From: Raphanus sativus
Taxonomy: Eukaryota; Streptophyta; Magnoliopsida; Brassicales; Brassicaceae
Assembly (NCBI RefSeq): GCF_000801105.2
Contig: NC_079513.1
Location: forward strand, 22,164,273 to 22,228,272
Direction: 5' to 3'
DNA: 64,000 nt
Part shown: piece by piece, positions 10,544 to 25,000 of the stretch
Layout of the letters: each line of letters starts with the position of its first letter
Numbering within the stretch: the stretch's first letter is position 1
Made by a program: the position numbers and the translations under genes
Notes under the pieces: model-generated
Seen by the model: only the letters and a program-made list of their open reading frames with translations
The model's database searches: none
What the model was told of the DNA's origin: nothing

Positions 10544-11222
10544 TAGGGCTGGGCGTTCGGGTACCCATTCGGGTTTCGGTTCAGTCCATTCGGGTTTCGG
10601 TTATTCGGGGTCAAAGATTTCAGCTCCATTCGGATATTTCTAAATTTCGGTTCGGGTTTGGTTCGGATCTTTGCGGGTTCGGTTCGGATTCGGATAACCC
10701 ATTTAAAATATTTTTAAATTTTCAAAATTCATTATATACTTTAAATTTTCAAAATCTATAAGAAAGATAATATATTACATATAAATTTTCATAACATATA
10801 TGTCAAAATACCTTAATTTAACATATTAATTGGTTTTCTTTGAATATTTGGATAAATAATCAATAGATATTTAACTATTTTTGGTATTTTCAGTATACTT
10901 TAGCTATTTTAAACATTTATTTTTGACTATTTGCATATATTTTTCGAGTATTTTGAAAAACTTAAAGGTATCTTATATATTTTTAATATTTTAATATACA
11001 TTATATATAAAAATAATGTATATATTTAAGTATATAAATTTATTTCGGATACATTCGGGTACCCAAAATACTTCGGTTCGGATCGGGTTCGGTTTCGGTT
11101 CTTTAAATACCGAAATTTTGAACCCGTTCGGATATTTAATCAATTTTGGTTCGGGTTCGGTGCTACTTTTTCGGATCGGGTTCGGTTCGGTTTTTCGGGT
11201 TCGGATTATTTGCCCAGCCCTA
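10544..11222. mobile_element. hAT MITE with perfect 8-bp target duplication
   Basis: A 679 bp element bounded by the inverted repeat TAGGGCTGGGC / GCCCAGCCCTA and flanked on both sides by GTAATACT (10536-10543 and 11223-11230). The 8-bp duplication and TAGGG-type ends are diagnostic of non-autonomous hAT elements. Both subterminal regions are packed with TTCGGGTTCGGTTC motifs in opposite orientation, so the element can fold. The AT-rich centre encodes nothing. A decayed relative lies at about 30302-30830. Confidence 0.93.
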
Positions 11223-11423
11223 GTAATACTTCTAATCAAAATACTAAATAATGAATCAATGTTAAAACAATAATTTTAAAAATAATAAGACAACTTTCTT
11301 ACTGAATGAAATTATTATAACAAATCCACAAACTAACATAAAACTTGATAAGATAATTAAGTTTTTAAAGCTCTTGAAATTCAACCAACAAGGCACCAAT
11401 CAAAGGAAAGTAACACATTTGTT

Positions 11424-12245
11424 TCACATGGGAGTTTTACCAGAACTCTCCAAGTCATTAACTTGTCCAAACCTCAAAGCCGGATAGTCTGCGAACGGCT
11501 TCACGTTATTAAACACACTGTTCCCTAAACCCCACTGCACTGGTTCCATGTAATCAGTCTTATGCACCATCGGAACGTACTGACCATCCGAACAGCTCCC
11601 GTAGAACATGGCTTGAGTCATCTCCGGTTCTGTCACATTCGAGAAAGTCGCAACTTCCGCGGTGTTCGAGGTCATTTGGTTAAGAAACGGGAGAAACGAG
11701 AAACCGTTCTGCTCCACTGAAGACATAGGAAACAACTGATGTTGCTCGAGACATGGCTGGTTGTAACCGATGAAACCAAGTTGGTCATGAGTAGACCAAT
11801 TAGAAGCGTCAGGAAATTTCTGGTTCCTTTTCGAAGCTTCCTGAATCTTGTTACAAACTGTCAAGAAAGCCGCGTACAGCTCGTTTAAAGAACACTTGTC
11901 GAGCTTGTTGTCCCACGGACAATACTTCTCTTTCTCCACCTTGATCTTACTTTTCTCCAAGCATTCTTGTACAGAGTAAGTCTTGGTGCAGCTGCTCGGG
12001 GCGGTGTCTCTATACTTGGTTATGATCTCTCTAACTTTTCTCTCATCCTTGGGCCATAACTCGGGGTGGTCGATCCTCTCGTCCCCTGCTCTGCTCGGGC
12101 CGTACACGATCAGACATGTGTTGACGCCACAAAGTGTTGAGAACTCACTGGCTTTCTTAAACAAACATTCCTTCCTCTTCCTGTAAGTCGTTATTCTCGT
12201 CTTCTCGTTCGTTATCCTCGCCATCTTTACCATTTTCCTACCCAT
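11424..12245 (-). CDS. AGL47: type I MADS-box protein, AGL47/AGL82-like
   Basis: Single-exon 273 aa protein. The N-terminal MADS domain (about 1-60: KMARITNEKTRITTYRKRKE, CLFKKASEFSTLCGV, LIVYGP) is of the type I class and lacks a keratin-like domain. The C-terminal part, with YTWDNK-like text and an Asn/Gln/Met-rich tail, resembles Arabidopsis AGL47. The position just upstream of BAM4 matches that locus in Arabidopsis. Type I MADS proteins are nuclear DNA-binding factors acting mostly in female gametophyte and endosperm; the role of this one is not established. Being intronless is normal for the class. Confidence 0.88.
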   Translation of the reverse strand: MGRKMVKMARITNEKTRITTYRKRKECLFKKASEFSTLCGVNTCLIVYGPSRAGDERIDHPELWPKDERKVREIITKYRDTAPSSCTKTYSVQECLEKSKIKVEKEKYCPWDNKLDKCSLNELYAAFLTVCNKIQEASKRNQKFPDASNWSTHDQLGFIGYNQPCLEQHQLFPMSSVEQNGFSFLPFLNQMTSNTAEVATFSNVTEPEMTQAMFYGSCSDGQYVPMVHKTDYMEPVQWGLGNSVFNNVKPFADYPALRFGQVNDLESSGKTPM

Positions 12246-13169
12246 TCAGATACTGATAGAAAAAATCATTTAAAAAAAAAAACGAAATATCTAAACCTTG
12301 CAACTAAATATTGCAATTTGATTTTGTTGATATCAACACAAACGTTTCTATAAAAAGTGGAATAAAAGTATTTAGTGATCCGAAACGTTTCTAGACACAA
12401 TCTTGGTTTTTATTACAAGGTCATGTAACATTTCAAAGATTCACATCAACACTAGGTTTGTATAGATAGAAGGGAGTTTATAATCATCATCTCCAAACAC
12501 AGAAACTGAATTACATGTTTCTTAAATATAGACTATGGTGGATCTAGATCAGCGAGATTTATAATCCTAGAAAAGTAACAGCATATATAATCAAAACCCT
12601 AAAAAAACTTGTCTGTATACATAATTCCAAATCCAGCTACGACATATATATAATGGAATGAAATCAATAATGGAAAATAACACATATATTCATATAAACT
12701 AAAGAAGGTAAAATACCTTGTGGAATTTTGATACCTCTTACTTTCTGAAGTTTCTTTCTTGATTTAACAATGGAGTTCCTCTTTTTGTGTTTATATATAT
12801 TGCACACGCAAGAAAATATGCTCTCAAATATTATCTCCTACTCTAATATGGAAACTATGCAGATATTTTACTTCTTTCCAAGCAAGTATTAATGATGAAG
12901 TTGAGTTTGATGACTAAATGATCGTATTAAGCCACTAAATCAAGGAAACCCCATATAATTAGCAGGACCATGATCATGATAAAAATATTCGTTTGTGATT
13001 TGAATCAATTGATTTCCCCCAAAGTTTCCATTTCTGAAGTCCCTTTCCTTTTTCTACTTTTACTTACATTGCCTAAATCATTGTTTTGTCAAAAAAATAA
13101 TCTTCATTATCTTCTTATGTAAGTTTTTTCTTTCCTTCTATCTAAACGCTGAATAATGTAAATTTATTA
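12246..13169. other. upstream region of the MADS gene
   Basis: AT-rich DNA that probably contains the promoter and perhaps a leader intron of the MADS gene. No other gene seen. Confidence 0.5.
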
Positions 13170-13482
13170 TTGGGAGGCGGTCCGAACTGGTTAGCCGATT
13201 CTACTAGAGCAGAAGCAATGAATGGTGGTCTGGCTACGTCCACTACTCCCAGATTGTAGGCTGCTTGTCTACGGAAGGACCTTACCCTCTTCCGTGCTCT
13301 AAAACTTCTTCTCTTTGGGCATCTACTGATGTTCTTTTCCTATTTTGTTGTCTCTTTACCTTGCTTTTCTTTGTTCTTTTTCTACTTTGTTATTTTGTTG
13401 TCTCTTGTTTTTGTTCTCAGTTACTTTCCTTGTCGTTGACAAGTACTATTTGAATGAAGTACTCTTTGACAAAAAAAAAGGA
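13170..13482 (+). mobile_element. probable 3' fragment of a LINE
   Basis: A frame reading GGGPNWLADSTRAEAMNGGL ends in TAG. It is followed by a T-rich 3' region and an A run (GACAAAAAAAAAG, about 13469-13481), the usual layout of a 5'-truncated plant non-LTR retrotransposon. No reverse transcriptase motif survives, so the assignment rests on architecture. Confidence 0.4.
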
Positions 13483-13550
13483 GCTGTATTCTCCCATGAA
13501 AATAAACCCATAATCAAAAGGGCCACAAAAGCAGAAGCAACATTGAAACT

Positions 13551-14000
13551 TGAAAGTCCATAAGAGTATGTTCATTGCTAGTTTTTTTGGCGGGAAATCG
13601 TGATTTTCCGGTTTCGGCGGGAAAACACGATTTTTTGGTTTTGACGGGAAAACGTGATTTTTTTGGTTTTGACGAAAAAAATATTATTTTTGATTTTGGG
13701 GGGAAAATCAATTTTCAGTTTTGGGGAAAAACGTAATTTTGAAAAGAAAATATATTTTCAAAATTTAAAAGAAATAAAAAATAATTGATAAATAGTAATG
13801 AGTGTCTATGTACATGTCCATTGAACATGGTCTCTATTGATTTTGGGCATTTGAGCATTTGTTTGGACCATTGTCTAATATAGACCACTCAATATTATCC
13901 ATAACTAAAATGGTCTAACTGGACAAACCCAATTGTACTATGGACGGATAATTTGACAGCTCTAATTGAAAATCCATAATAATATGTTCATTGCTAGTTT
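13551..14000. repeat. MITE-like fragment with GGCGGGAAAA minisatellite and flanking direct repeats
   Basis: Bases 13590-13735 hold tandem GGCGGGAAAA/CGTGATTTT-type units, the reverse complement of the array inside the hAT element at 34807-35793. The segment ends with TTTGACAGCTCTA (about 13950-13962), similar to that family's terminal repeat. Direct repeats of ~34 bp containing TATGTTCATTGCTAGTTTTT lie at about 13551-13585 and 13966-14000. Confidence 0.5.
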
Positions 14001-14475
14001 TTAATTGAAATTTGTCGCAATTCAAAAAGTTGAAATATTAAAAAATAGGAGAAAATCAAGAAAGAGTCTCAAATAAGAAACCAAAAACCTTCAATAGATA
14101 ATTTGTTGAGAATTTTTATCAATGAGTTGGTCTAAGGCTTACAACAAAACATATATCAGAAATAGTAATCTCCACACCATCGATTTTGCTTCAATTTGTT
14201 ACTGGTTTCTTGCTTCCGACATGATTACTTCCCAGAGTCAAATTGGCCGGTAGTGAGCGATGTATTATTGGTACAAACGAACCATATAGTGACACTTGTG
14301 TAGATTTCAGCGGTAACTATATTGCATTCAATCGGAACACACTCCACCTTTCACTCTACGTTCCTCTCAAAATAATTTTTCTTTTACACGTCTATCTCTT
14401 TTATTTGTCTCGTACCTTGGTGATAATGGTATGAGTAATCAAATTTTTTTGTGAAGAAAAACTGAAAGAGTCATG

Positions 14476-14665
14476 ATCAAGTATTTTTTTTTTGACCGAG
14501 AGTTTTTGTGGCTTTACGTTCGTACATCGTAGTTTCTTCTTTGGATCAAAGACTAGAAATCAATCCCTTCTCCAGCAGCGAGATTCGAATTCGAACCTGA
14601 ATTTTGATGTGCACTCTTTTGAGAAGGCTCTCTAATTCACCAATAACACCACAAGAGTTTAAGTT
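14476..14665 (-). mobile_element. SINE-like element
   Basis: On the minus strand the segment shows an A-box-like GTGGTGTTATTGGTG, then a B-box-like GGTTCGAATTCGAATC ~50 bp later, and ends in an A run (the T run at about 14484-14493 on plus). This tRNA-derived promoter layout with a poly(A) tail fits a plant SINE. No clear target duplication was found. Confidence 0.45.
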
Positions 14666-16124
14666 ACATCCTTTCCCTTTTTTCAATTTTTTTCTCCGTT
14701 GGATTATATAACTTATAACAATAGCTTATGACGAGTTAACAATATATGATTAGATTTGGAACGGTTTATGTTCTTTAAAATTTGTCTGAAAGGCACTATA
14801 TAAAATAAAGATTCGGTCGACCATTATCATGCATGGTCTCATGAATGTTCCCATCTCCATCACCAAGTAACAAGTGAGACTATTCCACCGCCGCGACTTA
14901 ACTTAATTAACCCAAGTAGCTCTATATGCTTATACTGAAACGTAGAGATATTCAAGAACACAATGAAAATTAAAATGGCTAGCAACTGAAATTACCCACA
15001 CTTGTCATTCTACAAGAAATTTAGCCGTGAGATCAGTCACATGTATAAATAAAATATTTTGTTGGCCAGTACATGTACAACATTATGCAGTTTATTCTAA
15101 CAGTCGTTGTACCTATTAGGTGTAAATTTAAACAAACTATTGGCATGTCAAACAAATAAATTGAATTAATTAACCGAAAATCTTGACATCTATATTACAT
15201 TCGAATAAACCAAGTAGAGTTTGTGTTCAAAAGAACAAAAAAAACAAGTAGAGTTTTGCCACTTGATGAGTACGTACGACGAGACTGAAACGTGACATAT
15301 CGTGGACCCATGATTACTATACGTGAGACGTTTTTATGTATAGATAGTATTTTGCTTACTTATTGTACCAAAACACTCCAAAACCGTCTAAAGTTGGTAA
15401 ACAGAGTTGGTGATGGGAGCGAGACGGCGAGTAGCATGGGGATCTGTTTTGAATGGATAATTTACATGCTTATCCACTATGGGACGATATGTTCCCACGT
15501 CAGCGATATTGTATATTCAATAGATTTTTTTCCTTCAAATTCTGTTAAAAGGTAGTTATAGTGAATGCTACTCAAGTCCTAGAATTTTTTGTTCTTTTAT
15601 AAAATGCATAATAGGCTTCACACTATTAGTTTCGCTTCATGTTACATACTGGATACAAAACACTCATTTTCACGAGCTCGAAATCTAATTATGCTATTCA
15701 AATCATCAATTAAATGGATTTTTTTTTTTAATTAAACGAAAATTTGTAAAAGTAAAAACGTCATTTCAATTATGGTAGTCTCACTAATTTATTTCATACA
15801 ATCAACAATAGAGGAGTATAAAGCGAAGATAAAATACCAAGGGGTCAATTAATAACCTTTGAAACATATGTGTGCAAAAAACTAGAAAAGAAAACAAGAG
15901 GGTCAAAGGTAAACGTTTTTTAGAAAAGGTTCAATTGGAGAAAAAAGGGGAAATTAAAAAAAATATAAAAATTAGCGTGGTTAAAAAGAAGAGAAAAGGT
16001 AAAAAAATAAAAAAATAAACGTTTGCGTTTCAGGTACTCCATCTCCGTCTCTTTTTTCCTCCGCATCAGAAAAAAAAATATCTCCGACGAAGGAGAAGCG
16101 AGATAGGGAGAAAGGGGCGCGAAA
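14666..16124. other. intergenic; BAM4 promoter side
   Basis: No gene is supported. The last ~150 bp before 16125 become GC-richer and likely include the BAM4 leader. Confidence 0.5.
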
Positions 16125-18796
<2,672 letters not shown>

Positions 18797-19047
18797 ACTT
18801 AACCAATAGTAGCCATTGGCGAGTGTAATTTTTCTTTTGTTACAGAATTGATCTTTCCTCACCATATTGCTTTTTCAGATATGTGATGAGGATAAATAAA
18901 TCAAATCAAAATTGTTATAAGATGTAGTTCTAGTTCCATGGAAGAGACCAGGTCTTGCAAAGAAACCTTTCATTGATCAAAAAGTTACATTATAAATAGA
19001 TCCAATACAGAGAAAGTTCAATCACATATACGTGTTATGTTATTTGT

Positions 19048-19683
19048 TCAAAGGACTTGCCTATCAGCAGCATCAGCAACAATGGGCAACCTCGGAATCA
19101 GACCAAACAAGCAAGCAGAAAAACCATAGATCAAAGAGACAAGCAAGAAGAGGAACACAGTGCTGTCCAGACTCATCACCACATCCAGACCAAACCCATC
19201 TCTGGGGTTGAAGCTCCTCTCGAGCAAATCCGGGAAGATCAACAGCACGTCGAGGACGATGGCCTGCATCGTGTTGAACCTAACGTACCTGCTGAAGTTC
19301 TGGTTCCTGACGACGACGAAGTAGAGAGTGATGAAGATGAGGAAGCCGTTGAAAGGGAAGCTCTTGAAGGCCTTGATGGCGGGAAACAGAGGTTGGATGA
19401 GAATCTGGAAAGGTTGGTATTGCGTGATGATGAATTTACCGTACTGAATGCCGTCGAAGAACGGGTAGAAGTAACAGACTGCTGAGATGAGACGATCGGA
19501 TGCGTCCACGGAGTCGTCTCCCTTGGACCGGAGGACGAGTTTGGCGGCTCTTTCCCTTGAAAGTCTTGGTTTTGGGAAGTGGGGATTAGAGTTTAGAGGG
19601 AGAGAAGATGAAGAAGAACGACTGGTTAGGGTTAGGTTTCCGGTTAGAGATGGTAATGGAGAAAGAAGATGAGATATTGCCAT
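19048..19683 (-). CDS. TIC20-V: TIC20-V-like chloroplast inner-envelope protein
   Basis: Intronless, 211 aa. Residues 1-55 are Ser/Leu/Arg-rich, resembling a transit peptide. About 62-205 form a Tic20 domain with four hydrophobic segments (DRLISAVCYFYPFFDGIQYG, FNGFLIFITLYFVVV, MQAIVLDVLLIFPDLL, TVFLFLLVSLIYGFSACLFG). Tic20 proteins belong to the protein-import apparatus of the inner envelope; the V isoform is a divergent paralogue of less certain role. Position and sequence match Arabidopsis At5g55710, tail-to-tail with BAM4 (251 bp apart). Confidence 0.92.
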   Translation of the reverse strand: MAISHLLSPLPSLTGNLTLTSRSSSSSLPLNSNPHFPKPRLSRERAAKLVLRSKGDDSVDASDRLISAVCYFYPFFDGIQYGKFIITQYQPFQILIQPLFPAIKAFKSFPFNGFLIFITLYFVVVRNQNFSRYVRFNTMQAIVLDVLLIFPDLLERSFNPRDGFGLDVVMSLDSTVFLFLLVSLIYGFSACLFGLIPRLPIVADAADRQVL

Positions 19684-20150
19684 TGCTCTGTTTTTACACT
19701 TCTACACTGAACGGAAGGGAGCTCTCTGCTCTCAACACCATGATGAAAGGATAATAAACTACACTCCACGCAGTTTGTGAACTTTTACTGAAAACAGTGT
19801 GTTGTCTGCAGTCCCTTAAGGAATGGAACTTAAACTACATGACGTGTTAAACACCTTTTAAAGCGGCACGTATTGTTATGGAGTGAAGTAATTTTCTTTC
19901 GTCTTGTTTCTTTTAAACGCTTCTTATGCGTTTCCCAAACCGCCAACCACAAGGCAACTGTCAACATTAGAGACAGCTTCTTGCTCAGAAACTTGAAGAT
20001 TGTACGAAAACAAATACTCCCTCTATATTTGAAAGTTTGATATTGTAAAGTTTTAAGCAACTCACATTTTAATATCTTAGCTTATGTTTTATTTTATAAG
20101 AAAATGCATTATGCACACTTTACAACATCAACTTTTTAAATACAAATTTA
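19684..20150. other. intergenic; TIC20-V promoter side
   Basis: Contains the leader and promoter side of the TIC20-V gene. No other gene seen. Confidence 0.5.
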
Positions 20151-20773
20151 TAATATTAAAGCAGAATCCTATTTGAATTTTCACCTAAACCTACCCTTCT
20201 ATTATAAGGAAGTCGCATGTTTCATTAAGGGTATTTCTGTTATTTTGTATCATTTTCAATTAATGAGTCTCTTAATTATAGGCCCAAACTTTTTTTGTTC
20301 CTTTAGTTTCACGGTTTTGGGCCACTTGGGCTGATTTTAATATTTATTTAAGTTCACATTTTTCGTTTGGGCCAATTGGACCAAGTTCTAATATTGATAT
20401 TAACAAATATTTATACATAATTATTATTATTTATTTCCCTCAATATAATTAAAACTTTCTGAAAATATTTTAATATTGATATTGAAAGACTTAAAATTGT
20501 TAAATATTCACAAGTTAAATCTGTTAAAAATTATATCTTTCAAAAATTCAGTACATAAAAGTGAAAATTGATTGAAAAAATTTAAAATACCACTTCAAAT
20601 TTTTGAAAAAAAAATCAAGTTCAATTTTAAATATAAATACCCATTTATAAAATAAAAATAAAAATAAAACAATACAATAAAAATAAATGAAAATATTTCA
20701 TTTCACAAACTTATTCAAAATTTATAAAAAAAAAAAACAAATCCGCGTTTTTAAAGCGCGGATCAAAACCTAG
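20150..20773 (+). mobile_element. small non-autonomous Helitron
   Basis: The 3' end is diagnostic: a hairpin with stem TCCGCG / CGCGGA (20742-20747 and 20757-20762), then 7 bp, then the terminal CTAG (20770-20773) followed by T. The 5' boundary is estimated from TAATATTAAAGCAGAATCC, typical for short Brassicaceae Helitrons, with the initial TC degraded. No Rep/helicase. Confidence 0.8.
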
Positions 20774-22049
20774 TTATCATTAAAACTAAAACAAACATCG
20801 AATTAGTTTTTTCTCCCCCCTTTTTGGCATGATAGACAACACAAAATGAGACGAGATGTCATGTTACAAATATTCACGCTGACATATTACGTGAACGTTG
20901 GAACATCCGCAAATATCACTGTTTAATTACAGGAAACATTACATGAATTGAAATTAAAAAAAAAACAAACATTAGAATGAATTTGTCTTTATACATAAAC
21001 TAGGTAATGAATCCATGCGATATCGCGTGGAACTCATTTTTCTTAAATAAATAATCATTTTATAATTTATATTTTATAGAAAAATTAATTTTATTTTCAA
21101 ATAAATTTTCATGTCAAAACGTATGAAAATATTTATTTATAGATAATATTAGAAATGTATATTTTATAGTTTGAAATTACAACTAAAATAAAAATACATC
21201 AATACCAATAAAATTATACATCTTTTATTAATTTAGGTAAGTTACTCTAAAATTTTAAATTATATCACTGTATAATAAATAAAATATCTCCTTTTAAACA
21301 TTAAAATAGTTTTAAATAAAAATATATTGTTTATTGGAATATGTGTAAGCTAATTTAATTTAGTTAGTATTACAAAATCATGAGTTATGTTTAATATGAA
21401 AAAATAAAGACATGCATATTTGTATAAAATTTAAATATTAACTTATACACAACTCTTGAAACAAATAATAAAGACACATCTTAATATATAATAAAAAACA
21501 TAATTTTTAACAAGAAATAAAATTCCTAAAAAATACACAATTTTTTCGACATTGTTTGAGATTTTTTCATGTAAAAAATTATGAGATGCAAATTTCATGT
21601 ATAAAACTTAAGAATTTTAAATTTTCATATCAATACACTGATTTTTAGATATAAAACAATTACAAATATTTATGAAATATTAATAATAGATATTAGCATA
21701 ATAAAATGAAAATACATAAATATTTGTATAAAAAATTAAGACATGCAACCTTCCATATATATGAATAGTCACATATTTTTTAATTTAAATGTGATTATTT
21801 TGAAATAATAATTATATGAATATTCACAACTTCTCAAGTCAAATAGTCATATGTTTTCAATTTAAAGGTAGTTATTTTGAAATGGTACATATACGAATAG
21901 TCACAACTTTTCATTTAAATAAGTACATCTTTTTAATTTAAATATTAACTAATATACAAATCTAAAAATAAATACTGAAATGACACATCTTAATATATAA
22001 TGAAAAGACACAATTCTTAACAAAAAATTAAAATTGCTATCAAATTCTG

Positions 22050-25000
22050 AAGATTAGTTGTTAAGTTAATCAAAATCTCTACCCTTTCTGAAAAGATGAG
22101 CTCAATATCACTATAGCTCTCTATCAATTGATAAAATTCTAAAGATCCTGTGCAATTATACAATTCAAAAAACTTAAAATCTCCTAAAGTTGCTTAAAAC
22201 AACCAGTGGGCAGAGTAATGACGACTACATAAAGTTCATAAAATTCTGAAAATTCTGTGCAGTTATGTATTTTAAAAACTCTAAAATCTCCTAAAATTGC
22301 ACGAAACAAGCCAGTTGATAGGGTAGTGACGTTTAAATACAATTTAGGAACATCTCAAGACATTCCAAAGATGTCTGGTGACATTCCACAACCTTATGTG
22401 CAATGTCCACATATGTCTTAGGATATTAAGTTTTTCTTTGAGCGTCAAACGACCACTCTTCAGTAAAACTATCATAACTTTTGACTAAAAACCCCATTTG
22501 ACCTCAAACTGGTGGCATTGGAAAGCTTATCAAAATCTCTACTGTTTCTGAAAAGATGAGCTCAATTTCACCATAGCTAGTTCTCTATCAATAGATAAAA
22601 TTCTGAAAATTATGTGCAATTATACATTTCAAAAAACTAAAAATCTCCTAAATTTGCTTAAAATGTACCAGTGGATAGGGGTAATGACGTTCACAGACAG
22701 TTCAGAAATGTCACATGACATTATACAACTGTCTCTGAAAATCCACAGATGTTTTAGAATAGTAAGTTACCTCTTCAAGCGTCAAACGACCACACTTCAT
22801 TAAAACTATCATAACTTTTTATCGAGGACATTCCAAGAAAGTCCTATGACATTCCAAGAAAGTCATATGACATTCCAAAGAAGTCTTATGACATTCCAAA
22901 GATGTCTAGTGACATTCCACAATCTTATGTGCAATGTCCACAAATGTCTTAGGATATTAAGTTTATTCCTCGTGCGTCAAACAATCACACTTCTGTAAAA
23001 TTATCATAACTTTTAACTAAGAACCCCGATTGAACTCAATGGTGGCATTGGAAAGCTAACCAAAATCTGTAACGTTTCTGAAAAGATGAGCTCAATATCA
23101 CCATAGCTAGTTCTCTATCAGTAGATAAAATTATGAAGATTATGTGCAATTATACATTTAAAAAAAACTCAAAATCTCCCAAAATTGTTTAATACGTACC
23201 AGTGGGCAAGATAATGACGATCACAAAAAGTTCATAAAGCTCTGAAATTTCTGAAAATTTCTGACAATTTTGTGCAGTTATGTATTTAAATAACTCCAAA
23301 ATTTCTCAAAATTGTTCGAAACAAACCAGTGGATACAATAATGACGTTCAAATACATTTTAGGAACGTCTCAAGACATTCAAAAGAAGTCTTATGACATT
23401 CCAAAAAAGTCTTATGACATTCCAAGGATGTCTGGTGACATTCCAAGGATGTCTGGTGACATTCCAATGATGTCTGGAGACATTCCACAACCTTATGTGC
23501 AATGTCCACAGATGTCTTAGGATATTAAATTTCTTCTTCGTGGGTTAAACGATCACTGTTTAGTAAAACTATCATAACTTTTGACTAAGGATCCCGATTG
23601 ACCTCAAACTGGTAGCATTGTAAGGTTCATAAAACTCTGAAATTTTTGTAAATTTTTTAAAGTTTTGTGCAGTTCTGAATTTAAATAACTCCAAAATCTC
23701 CCAAAATTGCTTGAAACAAACCAAAATAGGGTAATGACGTTTAAATATAGTTTAGGAACGTCTCAGGACATTCCAAAGAAATCTTATGACATTCCAAAGA
23801 AGTCTTATTACATTACAAGGATGTTTGCTTACATTCCACAACCTTATGTGCAATGTCCACAGATGTCTTAGGATATTAAGTTTCCTCTTCGTGCGTCAAA
23901 TTACAATTCTTTAGTAAAATTATCAAAACTTTTGACTAAGAACCCTGATTGACCTCAAACTGGTGGCATTGGAAAGCTATTCAAAATCTCTACCGTTTCT
24001 GAAAAGATGAGCTCAATTCACCATAGCTAGTTCTCTATCAATAGATAAAATTTTGAAGATTATGTGCAATTATACATTACAAAAAATCTCAAAATCTCCC
24101 AAAATTGCTTAAAACGTACCAGTGAGCAGGGTAATGACGATAACATAAAGTTCATGAAACCTTGAAATTTTTGAAAATTTTGTGCAGTTATGTATTTAAA
24201 TAACCCCAAATTCTCCCAAAATTCTTCGAAATAAACCAGTGGATACAATAATGACCTTCAAATACAAATTAAGAACGTCTCAGGACATTTCAAGGAAGTC
24301 TTATGACATTCCAAAGAAGCCTTATGACATTCCAAGGATGCCTGCTTACATTCCACAACCTTATGTGCAATGTCCACATATGGCTTAGGATATTAAGTTT
24401 TCTCTTCGTACGTCAAACGACCACTTTTCAGTAAAATTATCACAACTTTTGACTAAGAACTCCGACTGACCTCAAAACTAGTGGCATTGGAATGCTAATC
24501 AAAATCTCTACCGTTTCTGAAAAGATGAGCTCAATTTCGCCATAGCTAGTTCTCTATCAATATATAAAATTTTGAAGATTATATGCAATTATACATTACG
24601 AAAAAACACTCAAAATCTCCCAAAGTTGCTTAAAACGTACTAGTATGCAAGGTATTGACTATCACATAAAGTTCATAAAACTCTGAAATTTTTGAAATTT
24701 CCAAAACTTTTGTGCAGTTATGCATTTAAATAACTCCAAAATCTCCCAAAATTGTTCGAAACAAACCAGTGGATACAATAATTACGTTCAAATACATATG
24801 AACGTCTCAGGACATTCCAAGGAAGTCTTATGACATTCCAAAGAAACTTATGACATTTCAAAGATGTCTGGTGACATTCCACAACCTTATGTGCAATGTC
24901 CACATATATCTTAGGATATTAAGTTTCTTTTTCGTGCGTTAAACAACCACTCTTCATTAAAACTATCATAACTTTTGACTAAGGACCCCGATTGACCTCA

